This document shows, piece by piece, positions 1 to 8,800 of a stretch of DNA of 64,000 nt (positions within the stretch are counted from its first letter, which is position 1; each line of letters starts with the position of its first letter). The notes below the pieces were generated by a model. The model was given only the letters and a program-made list of their open reading frames with translations. It made no database searches and was not told the origin of the DNA. This stretch comes from DALYLB01 sp964468345 (lineage in GTDB: Bacteria; Acidobacteriota; Blastocatellia; RBC074), in contig CAYXVZ010000024.1 in the NCBI GenBank assembly GCA_964468345.1, positions 14,117-78,116 on the forward strand, in the 5' to 3' direction. The translations under genes were made by a program, and so were the position numbers.

Positions 1-120
1 GTCTTACAAACGAAGAGTCGCAGTCAGCAACATTCAAGTGACCGGATGTTCATTCGTGGCTTTCAGGCATTGCGGCGAAGGCCGAATGCGACGACGCTCA
101 CAGTCCAAACATCCAAATGC

Positions 121-921
121 ATGTTCAAAACCATCGGATCTCAAATTGCCCCTTTGATCCGCACGGACGTCTATGACGTGCGGCTCGCTGGCAGCTTTGC
201 GGAAATTGACGCGGCAATGCGGTTGCGATTCGAAGTCTTCAATCTCGAATTGCAGGAAGGCCTCCAATCTTCTCATAGTCGCGGGTATGACCAGGATGCC
301 TACGATGCCTATTGCGACCACTTGATTCTCAAGGAAGTGGCGACGGGGCAAGTCGTCGGCACCTATCGTTTGCTGCGCAGGACCACCGCCGAGCGCAACA
401 TCGGCTTTTATTCCGAAAACGAATTCGACCTGCGCCCGTTCAAGGAATTGCGCGGTGAAATCATCGAACTCGGCCGATCCTGCATTGCGCAATCGCATCG
501 TTCCTTCGCCGCGATCAACCTCTTGTGGAAGGGAATCGTGCAGTACGCCATGCAGCACAACGCGCAATACCTGTTCGGCTGCTGCAGCCTGCATTGTTCG
601 TCTCCCGAAGACGTGTTGCCGATTTATTCCTATCTGCGGTCACGGTGCCTGACGCCGGAGCGATTTCGCGTGCAGCCCGTGCCGTCGTGCCGCTTGCCGC
701 TGGAGGAGGAATTCCTTCAACCCGGGCAGGAACGGGATGTCTGGCAACGGATTCCGCCGGTGATGAAAGGCTATCTGCGCGCCGGCGCCATGATCTGCGG
801 CGCGCCGGCCTATGACGCGGAATTCGGCACGGCCGACCTGCTGGTTCTGCTCGAAATGAGGAAGATTTCGGACCGCTATCGGATTCGGTATCAGGGGCCG
901 ACCGAAGCTCAATTGTATTGA
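121..921 (+). CDS. OlsB-like GNAT N-acyltransferase (hemolysin/ornithine-lipid type)
   Basis: The protein resembles the OlsB branch of the GNAT superfamily, whose members transfer a fatty acyl group from acyl carrier protein to an amine such as ornithine in aminolipid synthesis. The hallmark region runs from an RFEVF segment through a 'YCDHLIL' block, a 'VVGTYRLLRR' strand and an 'ELGRSCI' segment. The N-terminal half is the conserved part and the C-terminal third is variable. I chose the ATG at 121 (266 aa) because similarity begins just after it. An in-frame ATG at 46 would add 25 residues, and neither start has a clear ribosome binding site. No OlsA-type acyltransferase lies in the window, so the lipid product cannot be named. 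The MFS gene follows after 27 nt, so co-transcription is possible. Family assignment is fairly secure; substrate is inference. Confidence 0.75.
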   Translation: MFKTIGSQIAPLIRTDVYDVRLAGSFAEIDAAMRLRFEVFNLELQEGLQSSHSRGYDQDAYDAYCDHLILKEVATGQVVGTYRLLRRTTAERNIGFYSENEFDLRPFKELRGEIIELGRSCIAQSHRSFAAINLLWKGIVQYAMQHNAQYLFGCCSLHCSSPEDVLPIYSYLRSRCLTPERFRVQPVPSCRLPLEEEFLQPGQERDVWQRIPPVMKGYLRAGAMICGAPAYDAEFGTADLLVLLEMRKISDRYRIRYQGPTEAQLY

Positions 922-948
922 TTCGCTGCTCAGATAAAGGATCGATTG

Positions 949-2220
949 ATGGAATCCGGCAGTCTCTCCGATCGCCTGTACCGCAATTTCGGCCGCAGTC
1001 ATATCTTCGCGGTGACGTGGCTGGCCTATGCCGGATTTTATCTGTGCCGAAAGAATTTCAGTGTGACCATGCCGTTGCTGGTCGAGCAGGTGGGCTGGAA
1101 CAAGCTGCAATTGGCCAATGTGCTGTTCGGCTATAGCCTGATGTATTGCACCTGGCAGTTCGTCAACGGGTATCTGTCCGATCGCCTGGGCGCGCGGCTT
1201 GTCGTGGGGGCGGGATTGTTCATTGCGATTTTTTCGAATCTCGCGATGGGCATGACGGCATCGCTAGGACTGATGCTGGTGCTTAACTGCATCAACGGCG
1301 CGGCACAGGCGACAGGATGGTCCGGCCTCGTCAAAACCATGTCGGCCTGGTATGTTCCGCGCGAACGCGGCGTCATCATGGCCTGGTGGAGCACGAACTA
1401 TGCGCTCGGCGGGTTTCTGGCGACGCTCTTCGCGACCTGGTCGATTTCGCAATCCGTGCTGTTGACGAAATTCACCTGGCAGCGCGGCTTTTGGATGCCC
1501 GCCCTTCTGCTTGCGCCGATCGCGATTCTGTTTGTGCTGCTGGTGCGAAATCATCCCCCGGGAGCCTCTGACACCAGCGCGGGATCGGCATCGCCCCTTC
1601 ATGATTCTTCCAACCTTGGCGAGATTCTCCGAAATCGCGTGGTATGGACGATTTCGCTGAGTTATTTCTTCGTCAAGGCCACGCGCTATTCCTTTCTTTT
1701 CTGGTTGCCGTTATACCTGACCGAGCGTCTTCGCTATGAGAAATCGGACGCCGGCTATTTTTCCTCGATTTATGAACTGGTCGGTTTCACGGGCGTAATT
1801 CTCGCGGGCTATGTCTCGGACCGCCTGATGCGGTCACAGCGCTTTCCGGTGGTGACGATGATGTTGTGGTGTCTCGCGGGATTGTGCTTTCTGCATCCGA
1901 TGGTGGCGAGCATGGGGATGATGTTCAATGCGATCGGCGTGGGGCTGATCGGGATGATGACCTTCGGCCCGGATACGATGATCGCGGGGCCGGCCGTGCA
2001 GGATGCCGTTTCAACGCGGGCCGCCGGCACGGCGGCGGGGTTCGTCAACGGCGTCGGCTCGGCGGGGCAGTTGCTGTCGCCCTATCTGGTCGCGGTGGTG
2101 GCGGACCAATTCGGATGGGATCGGCTGTTTTATCTTTTCGGCGTCTTTGCGTTGATCAGCGGCGCCATGCTTATGAGCTTATGGAAAACATCGCAAACAC
2201 CGGCTCCGGTGGAAGTTTGA
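949..2220 (+). CDS. MFS transporter of the organophosphate:phosphate antiporter type (UhpC/GlpT-like)
   Basis: A 423-residue protein with about 12 hydrophobic segments and no cleavable signal. The 'CRKNFS' motif at residues 33-38 in the first membrane segment and the 'DRLGAR' loop motif near residue 79 are typical of the organophosphate transporter branch (UhpC, GlpT, UhpT) of the major facilitator superfamily. The ATG at 949 has an AAAGGA Shine-Dalgarno at 937-942; a TTG at 946 is an alternative. Its end overlaps the start of the phosphonatase gene by 40 nt, so the two are translationally linked. From this context I infer that it imports a phosphonate, such as 2-aminoethylphosphonate or a relative, or the product of an outer step. 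Family is clear; substrate is inferred from neighbours only. Confidence 0.85.
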   Translation: MESGSLSDRLYRNFGRSHIFAVTWLAYAGFYLCRKNFSVTMPLLVEQVGWNKLQLANVLFGYSLMYCTWQFVNGYLSDRLGARLVVGAGLFIAIFSNLAMGMTASLGLMLVLNCINGAAQATGWSGLVKTMSAWYVPRERGVIMAWWSTNYALGGFLATLFATWSISQSVLLTKFTWQRGFWMPALLLAPIAILFVLLVRNHPPGASDTSAGSASPLHDSSNLGEILRNRVVWTISLSYFFVKATRYSFLFWLPLYLTERLRYEKSDAGYFSSIYELVGFTGVILAGYVSDRLMRSQRFPVVTMMLWCLAGLCFLHPMVASMGMMFNAIGVGLIGMMTFGPDTMIAGPAVQDAVSTRAAGTAAGFVNGVGSAGQLLSPYLVAVVADQFGWDRLFYLFGVFALISGAMLMSLWKTSQTPAPVEV

Positions 2221-3011
2221 AAGCCGTCATTCTGGATTGGGCCGGAACGACCATTGATTTCGGATCTTTCGCTCCGACTTCCGTCATTTTGGAAGTCTTC
2301 GAACGCCGCGGCCTCGCCATCACGCCGGAACAGGCCCGCGCGCCGATGGGCCTGCCGAAAAAAGATCATCTGCGGGCGGTCCTGCAAATGCCCGCGGTCG
2401 CGGCCGCATGGCAGGAGAAGTTCGGCAGTCCTTTCGGACCGGCTGACCTGGAGGAGATGTACGCCGATTTCGTGCCCCTGCAGATGGATTGTTTGCGCGA
2501 ATATGCCACGCTGATTCCGGGCACGCTTGAAACGGTCGCCACGCTTCGACGGCAGGGCTTGCGAATCGGCTCGACGACCGGGTACACCGACGAGATGATG
2601 GCGATACTCGCGAAAGAGGCGATTCGCCAGGGATATGAACCGGATTGCATCGTCGTTCCCTCGCAAGTGCCGGCCGGCCGGCCGGCGCCCTATATGTGCT
2701 GGCTCGCGGCAACCAAGATGCAGGTTTATCCCGCGGCGGCCGTCGTCAAGGTCGGCGACACGCAGGCGGACATCCAGGAAGGTTTGAACGCGGGAATGTG
2801 GACGGTCGCCGTTGCGATGACCGGCAACGAACTCGGCCTTCGCGAATCGGAGCTTGCCGCGCTTCCGCCGGACGACGTCGAACTGCGTCGGGTTCGCGCC
2901 CGGCAGCGCCTCGAAGACGCGGGCGCGCATTTTGTCATCGACGGCATTGCGGACCTGCCGGCGACGCTCGAAACGATCCGGGAAATGTTGGCCAGTGGCG
3001 AACGACCTTAA
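2181..3011 (+). CDS. phnX: Phosphonoacetaldehyde hydrolase (phosphonatase)
   Basis: A HAD-superfamily hydrolase that cleaves the C-P bond of phosphonoacetaldehyde to acetaldehyde and phosphate. Visible hallmarks are the nucleophile motif 'DWAGTT' with Asp19, the 'GLPKKDH' segment whose Lys60 lies 41 residues after the nucleophile, exactly the spacing of Asp12 and the Schiff-base Lys53 of characterised phosphonatase, the 'STTGYT' motif II, and the C-terminal 'KVGDT..DI.EGLNAGMW' motif. Length is 276 aa, normal for the family. The ATG at 2181 lies inside the end of the MFS gene, so it probably depends on coupled translation; the open frame runs further upstream but that part is out-of-frame MFS sequence. 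The HD-domain gene follows after 12 nt. Cytoplasmic. High confidence. Confidence 0.93.
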   Translation: MENIANTGSGGSLKAVILDWAGTTIDFGSFAPTSVILEVFERRGLAITPEQARAPMGLPKKDHLRAVLQMPAVAAAWQEKFGSPFGPADLEEMYADFVPLQMDCLREYATLIPGTLETVATLRRQGLRIGSTTGYTDEMMAILAKEAIRQGYEPDCIVVPSQVPAGRPAPYMCWLAATKMQVYPAAAVVKVGDTQADIQEGLNAGMWTVAVAMTGNELGLRESELAALPPDDVELRRVRARQRLEDAGAHFVIDGIADLPATLETIREMLASGERP

Positions 3012-3023
3012 AGGAGAATTCGC

Positions 3024-3575
3024 GTGCCCCGACAAACCATCGATGAAATTTCGCAGTTGTATCTGGAACGCGCTCAGGGAGCGTATTTCGGCGAGGCCGT
3101 CTCGGAACTCGAACATGCCCTGCAGGCCGCCGATCTCGCTTCGCGAAATGGTGAAAGCGAGAGTTTGATCCTCGCCTGCCTGCTGCATGACATCGGGCAT
3201 CTTTTGCATCGCCTGCCCGAGAACGTTGCGGACTTCGGCATCGACGCGAAGCACGAAACCATCGGCGCCGCCTGGCTGGCTCGGCGCTTCGATCCGGCCA
3301 TCACGGAACCCATTCGCCTGCATGTCGATGCCAAGCGGTATCTTTGCGCGACAGAACCCAGCTATTTACAGGGACTCTCGCCCGCCTCAATGCTGAGCCT
3401 GAAGCTTCAGGGCGGCGTGATGACGCCAGAAGAAGCCGCTGATTTTGAAAAACTACCCTATGCGCAGGATGCCATTCGGCTGCGCCGCTATGATGAGCAG
3501 GCCAAGGTGACCGGTCTGCGTGTTCCCGCATTCGATGCCTATCAATTGATGATGACGGCGGCAATAGTTCGGTAA
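3024..3575 (+). CDS. PhnZ-like HD-domain phosphonate oxygenase (phosphonate-operon HDIG protein)
   Basis: A 183-residue HD-domain protein of the type found in phosphonate operons. Its ligand pattern matches the mixed-valence di-iron oxygenase PhnZ as I remember it: His31, His55-Asp56, His77, His100 and Asp157 as metal ligands, with Tyr21 and Glu24 at the positions of PhnZ Tyr24 and Glu27. PhnZ-type enzymes split a 1-hydroxy-2-aminoethylphosphonate to phosphate and an amino acid. The blocks 'HVDAKRYLC' and 'LSPASMLSLKLQGG' are typical of this subfamily. The start is GTG at 3024 with a strong AAGGAG 7 nt upstream. It follows phnX by 12 nt and ends the rightward operon. No PhnY hydroxylase is visible in the window, so its substrate could be pre-hydroxylated or supplied elsewhere. 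Family secure, exact reaction inferred. Confidence 0.85.
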   Translation: MPRQTIDEISQLYLERAQGAYFGEAVSELEHALQAADLASRNGESESLILACLLHDIGHLLHRLPENVADFGIDAKHETIGAAWLARRFDPAITEPIRLHVDAKRYLCATEPSYLQGLSPASMLSLKLQGGVMTPEEAADFEKLPYAQDAIRLRRYDEQAKVTGLRVPAFDAYQLMMTAAIVR

Positions 3576-3648
3576 GAAAACGAGAGCACGAAACAAACGA
3601 AAGAGAACTCAGTTTGCCTGTTTCGTACTCCCGTTATCATCTTAACTT
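3576..3648. repeat. Inverted repeat between convergent phosphonate genes
   Basis: The 73-nt gap between two convergent stop codons holds an imperfect inverted repeat of about 25-nt arms (about 3583-3607 and 3618-3642) built from words such as GAGAGCACGAAACAAACGAA. It belongs to the word-like hairpin set described elsewhere in the window and could act as a bidirectional terminator. Confidence 0.6.
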
Positions 3649-4797
3649 TCAAATCTCAAATTCTTCTCCCATCGCCTTTTTCACAATCATTTCCGCAACG
3701 CCGAAGGACATGGTCATGCCGCGGCCGCTGGGGCTGCCGATGATGGTCGCGCCGGGCGCGGGGTGGGCCGTGTAGACGACTTCGGTGGGATGTTTCGCAT
3801 AAACGCCCATCCAGCGGGATGTGATGCGCAGGTCGGGCAGCACGAGAAAGTTTCGCAGGTACGTCAGGATCAGTTCATCGATTTCGTCTTTGTTGAAGGG
3901 CGTAATCTCTTCATCGTACTCGTGCGAATCGCCGATGGTGATTTCGCCGCGGGCGTGCTGCGAGGCCATGACGTGAATGCCATAGCGGACATAATCCGGC
4001 ATGTCTTTTTGGAATCGTTCCCGCAGCGCGGGCAGCGAGGGGCAGTCGCTGAAGCAGGGATAATGACAAAGCGTCAGGCCCGCGGCCAGCATGGGCCCGA
4101 TGCGCAATTGCTCGCCATAGGCCTGCGATCGCATCATCTGCAGTTTGACGCGCGTCATCCCGCTCGCGGCGAAGGTTTCGGGATAGAGCGTTTGAAAATC
4201 CTCGCCAGAACAGACATAGAGATTTTGCGCCTTCCACTCGCGTCCGCCCGCAAAAACCGCCGGCTGCTCATAGCCTGCAACCGCGGTGTTGAATTCGAAC
4301 TGCACGCCATAGGTCTTCTGCAAAAAGCCCGGCAGGCGGGCGATGACTTCGCGCGGATCGACGCAGACTTCGGTGGGGCTCCACATGCCGCCGAGCAGAT
4401 TCATGGGATTGACGGCCGGCGAAAGTCGGAGAATCTCCCGCGGCGTGCGCCATTCGCAATCGAATCCTGTTTCGGGCCCGACATCGATGAACTCCTGCAA
4501 GACGGCGGCTTCCGATTCATGATAGGCCAGATGCAAGGAGCCGGTCTGTTCATGCCAGATGCCGCTTTCATTCAGGACGTCGAGCCAGATGTCGCGACTG
4601 CGCAGGGCGCGCCGATGCCATTCGCCGGGCCACAGGCCGACCGGCCAGAGCATTCCGAAGTTTCGAACCGACGCGCCCATCGCGCGCTCATTGCGTTCGA
4701 ACACGATCACGCGGCGACCGCGTTTGGCAAGGTGATATGCATGCGCAAGGCCCATGATGCCCGCGCCGACGATTGCATCGTCAAATTGATTCGTCAT
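3649..4797 (-). CDS. Phosphonate-associated FAD-dependent oxidoreductase (DAO family)
   Basis: A 382-residue D-amino-acid-oxidase-like flavoprotein. The N-terminus carries the dinucleotide-binding fold GAGIMG at 11-16 with acidic Glu34 ending the second strand, followed by 'GASVRNFGMLWPVG', characteristic of the oxidoreductase family linked to phosphonate operons (TIGR03364-like). The C-terminus 'GSPSGRGMTMSFGVAE' closes the FAD fold. The open frame extends upstream to 5178, but ATG 4797 immediately precedes the fold and lies 2 nt after the preceding gene's stop, so that start is chosen. Transcribed towards phnX/HD from the other side. Enzymes of this group are thought to oxidise amine phosphonates to phosphonoacetaldehyde, which would feed PhnX; no PhnW transaminase is visible here. 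Family high, reaction inferred. Confidence 0.85.
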   Translation of the reverse strand: MTNQFDDAIVGAGIMGLAHAYHLAKRGRRVIVFERNERAMGASVRNFGMLWPVGLWPGEWHRRALRSRDIWLDVLNESGIWHEQTGSLHLAYHESEAAVLQEFIDVGPETGFDCEWRTPREILRLSPAVNPMNLLGGMWSPTEVCVDPREVIARLPGFLQKTYGVQFEFNTAVAGYEQPAVFAGGREWKAQNLYVCSGEDFQTLYPETFAASGMTRVKLQMMRSQAYGEQLRIGPMLAAGLTLCHYPCFSDCPSLPALRERFQKDMPDYVRYGIHVMASQHARGEITIGDSHEYDEEITPFNKDEIDELILTYLRNFLVLPDLRITSRWMGVYAKHPTEVVYTAHPAPGATIIGSPSGRGMTMSFGVAEMIVKKAMGEEFEI

Positions 4798-4799
4798 GT

Positions 4800-5399
4800 T
4801 TATGCGTTCTGAATAGAAATAGTTTCGCCCAATGCCGCATTTCTTCCTTCGAGGGGATAGAGGCGAAAGAGCAAAAGTTCCACAATGACAACCATCAGTC
4901 CCACCACGATCGCGCAGACCGGCCAGAAACTCCAGTAATTGCTGAACCAGTTCGCGCAGGCTGTATAGGGCGTATGGGCGATGTTTACATTGAGAACCGG
5001 TTTGGTCGTCAAGCGAGTCACATATTGCCAGAATAAAAACCACGCCCAGGCAGGGAACCAACTCCAGCCGGTGGCGCGCACTTTTCTCATTGCATACATC
5101 GCCAGCAGAAAACCGCCCAGGTGAGAAGTGATCGATGCAATCCAGATCTCCTGTGTTACCCATGCATCGATCAACCACATCGGCAATCCGATCACCAGCC
5201 AGATCGATGCGATTCGAATTAATAACGCCGACCCGGCCGCCATTGCAATCGCCAGCATCAGCGTGGTGATGTGGCAGTTATACATGATCCAGCCCGGCTC
5301 GCCAAAATCAGCGTATTGCCAGAGCCGGTACAGAAAGATCAGAAGCGGAAGGACCGCCATCCATTGAAATCGTTTCGTGAGCCAGGGGTGCTTTGTCAT
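4800..5399 (-). CDS. Small multi-pass membrane protein, unknown function
   Basis: A 199-residue protein with about six hydrophobic segments and many Trp/Tyr residues (for example 'GWSWFPAWAWFLFWQYVT'). No family was recognised. It lies directly upstream of the FAD oxidoreductase, with a 2-nt gap, so the two are very probably one operon; a role in the same phosphonate process (transport or membrane anchoring) is only an inference from this. The start codon at 5399 lies right at the edge of a repeat element whose end is near 5400, so the leader of this operon is made of repeat sequence. Confidence 0.75.
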   Translation of the reverse strand: MTKHPWLTKRFQWMAVLPLLIFLYRLWQYADFGEPGWIMYNCHITTLMLAIAMAAGSALLIRIASIWLVIGLPMWLIDAWVTQEIWIASITSHLGGFLLAMYAMRKVRATGWSWFPAWAWFLFWQYVTRLTTKPVLNVNIAHTPYTACANWFSNYWSFWPVCAIVVGLMVVIVELLLFRLYPLEGRNAALGETISIQNA

Positions 5400-5566
5400 A
5401 TATCAAATTCCATTTGGGTGTATGGAAACTCCAGAACAGATCCGCCACGAATATTCACGAATCGGCACGAATCGATACCCAAAACCAGTGTAGCGTCTCG
5501 TTCATTCGTGCTTATCCGTGTGTATTCGTGGCGGCTTATACACGATATTGCAAACAGACCTAGATC
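5400..5566. repeat. Repeat element, family 2, copy A
   Basis: Left part resembles ATATCAAATTCCATTTGGG and the right end reads ACCTAGATC near 5559-5566. The core is an inverted repeat of CACGAATATTCACGAAT-type words (about 5442-5472 against 5498-5534). It is the first of three elements in tandem that fill the 452-nt gap 5400-5851. No gene is visible here. Confidence 0.75.
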
Positions 5567-5722
5567 AAATTTCATTTCGGCGTATGGAAAATGCAGGAAT
5601 TTTTGGCCACGAATATTCACGGATAAACACCAATGATCCCCGGGAGGTGGCATAGCGACTCATTCGTGAATATTCGTGTGCATTCGTGGCTGACCATACG
5701 TGCAACTGAAAACCTATCTAAA
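5561..5722. repeat. Repeat element, family 2, copy B
   Basis: Begins TAGATCAAATTTCATTTCGG and ends ACCTATCTAAATC. The core arms lie at about 5609-5635 and 5668-5692 and use the words GCCACGAATATTCACGGAT and ATTCGTGTGCATTCGTGGC. The right flank CTGACCATACGTGCAACTG is shared almost exactly with the copy at 11047-11207, so these are copies of one element, not chance hairpins. Confidence 0.85.
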
Positions 5723-5858
5723 TCAGGAAAAGCAAGAAAGTCTCAACACCGAAGAGCACGAAGAAGAGAGAGAAGGCTTTTTCGTTCGTCTTTCTTCGTG
5801 CTCTTCGTTTCTTCGTGGTAAAAGCATTGTCCCAAAGTTGTTCGCACCGACTTAGAAC
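5718..5858. repeat. Repeat element, family 1, copy 1 (MITE-like)
   Basis: Left end CTAAATCAGG, right end CCGACTTAGA. Core arms GAAGAGCACGAAGAA (5751-5765) and its exact complement at 5792-5806. The right end overlaps the stop codon of the leftward TonB-dependent receptor gene at 5852-5854. The left end shares CTAAATC with the preceding family-2 copy, so the elements are nested end to end. Confidence 0.85.
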
Positions 5859-8800
5859 GAAAGTCGAATTGCGAATTGTCCGACGCGGTTGCCGCCCGCG
5901 TCCGCGCCGCGCGCGCTGGTGATGACGCCGAAAGACGCATTCGAGATATTCGTCCCCGGATCTGCCAGATTCGGATGGTTCGGCAGGTTTGTGAAAGACC
6001 CCTCGAATTTCAATCCGATGCGTTCGGTGATGCGGAAATCCTTGGCCAGTCCCATCGAAAGATTGATGGCGCCCGGGCCGACCAGTGTGCCGACGCCTGC
6101 CGTGCCGAAACGGCCGATCGGCGCAACGCCGGCGCAGTTGAATTGGTTGGCCTGCCCAACCGTTCCGCCCGGGCAGGTGAAGGCAGATCGATTGAACCAG
6201 CGATCGGCCGTCGGACTCTCCAGATTGCCATCCTGGCCGGCCACAAGATCGGGACGCTGGCTGCCGCGAGAGGGGCCGTTCGTGCCCGATGGATCGCCGT
6301 TGCCGATGGTCGGCGTCAGAAAGGTTCCGGTCTGCACGAGAAAGATGCTGCTCAATCGCCATCCGCCCAGCACTGCGTTCACAAAAGGATTCCAGTTTGC
6401 GCCATAGGCTTTCCCTTTGCCGAAGGGCAGGTCGTATAGCGTCGTCGTGATCCAGCGATGACGGCGATTGAACCCGACATTGCCGCGATCGCCGCGGCGA
6501 TTGAGCGAATTGGAGACGCGACCTCCGCCATTCTCTGCTGAAAAGCCCGGCGAAGCCGGTCCCATCGCGTCTGAGAGATTTTTTGAAAACGTCCATGCGC
6601 TCTGCAGTGTGAAGCCATTGCGCAGGCGACGTGAAGCCTCGACCTGGAACGCGTTATAAATGCTGTTCGCGCCCGTATCGCGGCTATAGATGATGTTCCA
6701 GTTCGGGAACGGCCGATCCGTCAAAGGCCGCGATGCGAATGGCGTTGTGCTCGGCAGCGGCTGATTCAGATCCGGCGCAAAAGGCAGCTGCACGCCGCGC
6801 ATTCCGATGTAGGAAAGACGAAGCCCGAGATTCCAACCGATCTCGCGCTCGACCGTCAGGTTCCATTGCATTGAATATGGATCCTGGAACTTGTCGTGAT
6901 TCGCCGTGCGGAAGTCCGCTGTGCCCAGTGCGGAGGTCCGCGCGCCGCCCGCCCGCGTATTGGGCCATGAATATGCCGGGCCTGTCGCCGTCTGCGAATT
7001 GACGAATTCGCGCACATCCGAACTGGTCGATGCTGTCAGCGAATAAAAGACGCTGCCCAGAATTGTCATGGTGTAAACGCCAAAGCCGCCGCGAACGACC
7101 GTCTTGCCATTATCGAAAGGCCGATAGGCAAAGCCGAAGCGCGGATTGAAATTTCTCTTGTCCGTGAAGCGAAGCCCTTCCGGAAAGCCGGCGTCTTTGG
7201 CCGATAGCACAGGCGTACACGGGACGCCGAGCGCGGAATTGGGCGCCGGGCAGGCGTTGATCACCGATAAAAACGATTGCGGCGTGATCGCCAATGCTTT
7301 CGGATTGCTTGGGATAATCACCCGGCCGGTGCGCGGCGTGTTCCGATCGAAGTTGCCGATATTGAAGTTCTTGTCCTGAAAGGGCGGATGCAGTTCGTAC
7401 CGCAGACCGTATTCCAGTGTCAGTTTCGGATTGATCTTGAAACTGTCCTGTCCGTAAAAGTGGTAATGATTGGCCACGCCTTCGACGTCCACGTTGACGA
7501 CCGCGACCGTTGTCGAAGCGGGCAACCCCAGCAGGAAGTCCGCGAAATCGTTGCCCGTAAAGATGCCGCGAAAGTTATGCACCCCGGCATCGTCGCCACT
7601 GGTGAAACTGGTGACGTCGTTCGTTCCCAGGCGCCGATAATCCACGCCGAACTTGAAAGTGTGGCGTCCCCGGCTCCATGTCGTGTTGTTGTTGAACTGG
7701 TAGAGGGAAGATTCGACCTTGTTCCGGTTGTTGCTCAGGTTCGATGTGATGCCGCTGAATACGATATTGGGCAGCACGTCCTGCCGCAGGTTTCCAAGAC
7801 CCGTCAGGCCCAGGCTATTGGTGAAAGCGATCGTGTCGAAGGGCAGCGTTGCGCCGCTGTCCCGATAGGTCCGGCCGAACCGGAATTCATTAAGCAGCGA
7901 AGACGAAATCGTATAGTTGTGCGAAAGCACCAGATTCCGGTTTTTCTCAAACACCGTGCGCGACGGGAGCGCAAGATTCGATGGCGCCGTCTGATCGATG
8001 TTTTTCCAGGTGTAGCGACCGAAGATCGATTGTTTGCCGGTCAGGTTATGATCGATGCGAATATCGAATTGATTCGATTCGATCGGCGAGGGACGATTGA
8101 TGCGGAAATTTCCCACCGTCGCATTGAAGTTAGGCTGCGGATAGAGCTCGAGAATTTTTTTTGCAGCTGGCGCGATGCGATTGTCGGGAATCGTATTGTT
8201 CGCGAAATTGGTTCTGGTCAAGGGATCGAGAATCGCCGTTGTGAACACGCCCCGACGCAGGTCCGCCGTGGGCACGGTGTTCTGAATGGTCGAGGAACTG
8301 CGAAAACGCATTCCTTCATAAGCGCCCAGAAAGAAGGTGCGATCCTTGAAAATCGGGCCGCTGAAGGTTCCGCCGAACGTATTCGCTACTTTGCCGGGTT
8401 TGCTCGGCGATCCCAGCGGCTTGGCGTCGAGCGCCGCATTCTGATGATAGTTAAAGGCCGCGCCGTGAAACTGATTCGTCCCGCCCTTCGACGTGGTCGT
8501 GATATCCGCGACCTGCCCGTATTCGGCGTTGTTTCCGACGGCCTGGACCTTCATTTCGCTGATCGATTCGGCGGAAGGGAAATTGTCCCGCAGCGGGCCG
8601 TTGCTGCGGATGTTGACGGTCGAGATGCCGTCCACGCTGACTTCGGTCTGGTGCGGCAGCGCGCCCTGAATCGAAAAATTGAATCCATTGTCCGATTGCA
8701 CGCCCGGCAAGGCCGAAAGCAGATTGTATGGACTGGTGCTGCGATTCCCGCGGAAGTTTGCGGGCAGAGAAAGAACCTTTTGCGCATCGAAGCTCGATGA

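Noticed and set aside
1866..2180. Upstream extension of the phnX frame
   Set aside because: The translation is out-of-frame MFS sequence with no domain; the phosphonatase fold starts after ATG 2181.
4798..5178. Upstream extension of the FAD oxidoreductase frame
   Set aside because: It overlaps the membrane protein gene in another frame and precedes the Rossmann fold start; ATG 4797 fits the family.
5442..5692. Possible CRISPR-like array because of repeated words
   Set aside because: The repeats are short, variable and arranged as inverted pairs, with no regular spacers or leader, and no cas gene is near.
7277..8800. 507-codon open frame antisense to a receptor gene
   Set aside because: It lies fully inside the receptor gene on the other strand, is Arg-rich with no domain pattern, and has no leader; a GC-rich shadow frame. 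The long antisense frames at 17964-19841, 21520-22863, 38528-40612 and 53306-55075 were rejected for the same reason.
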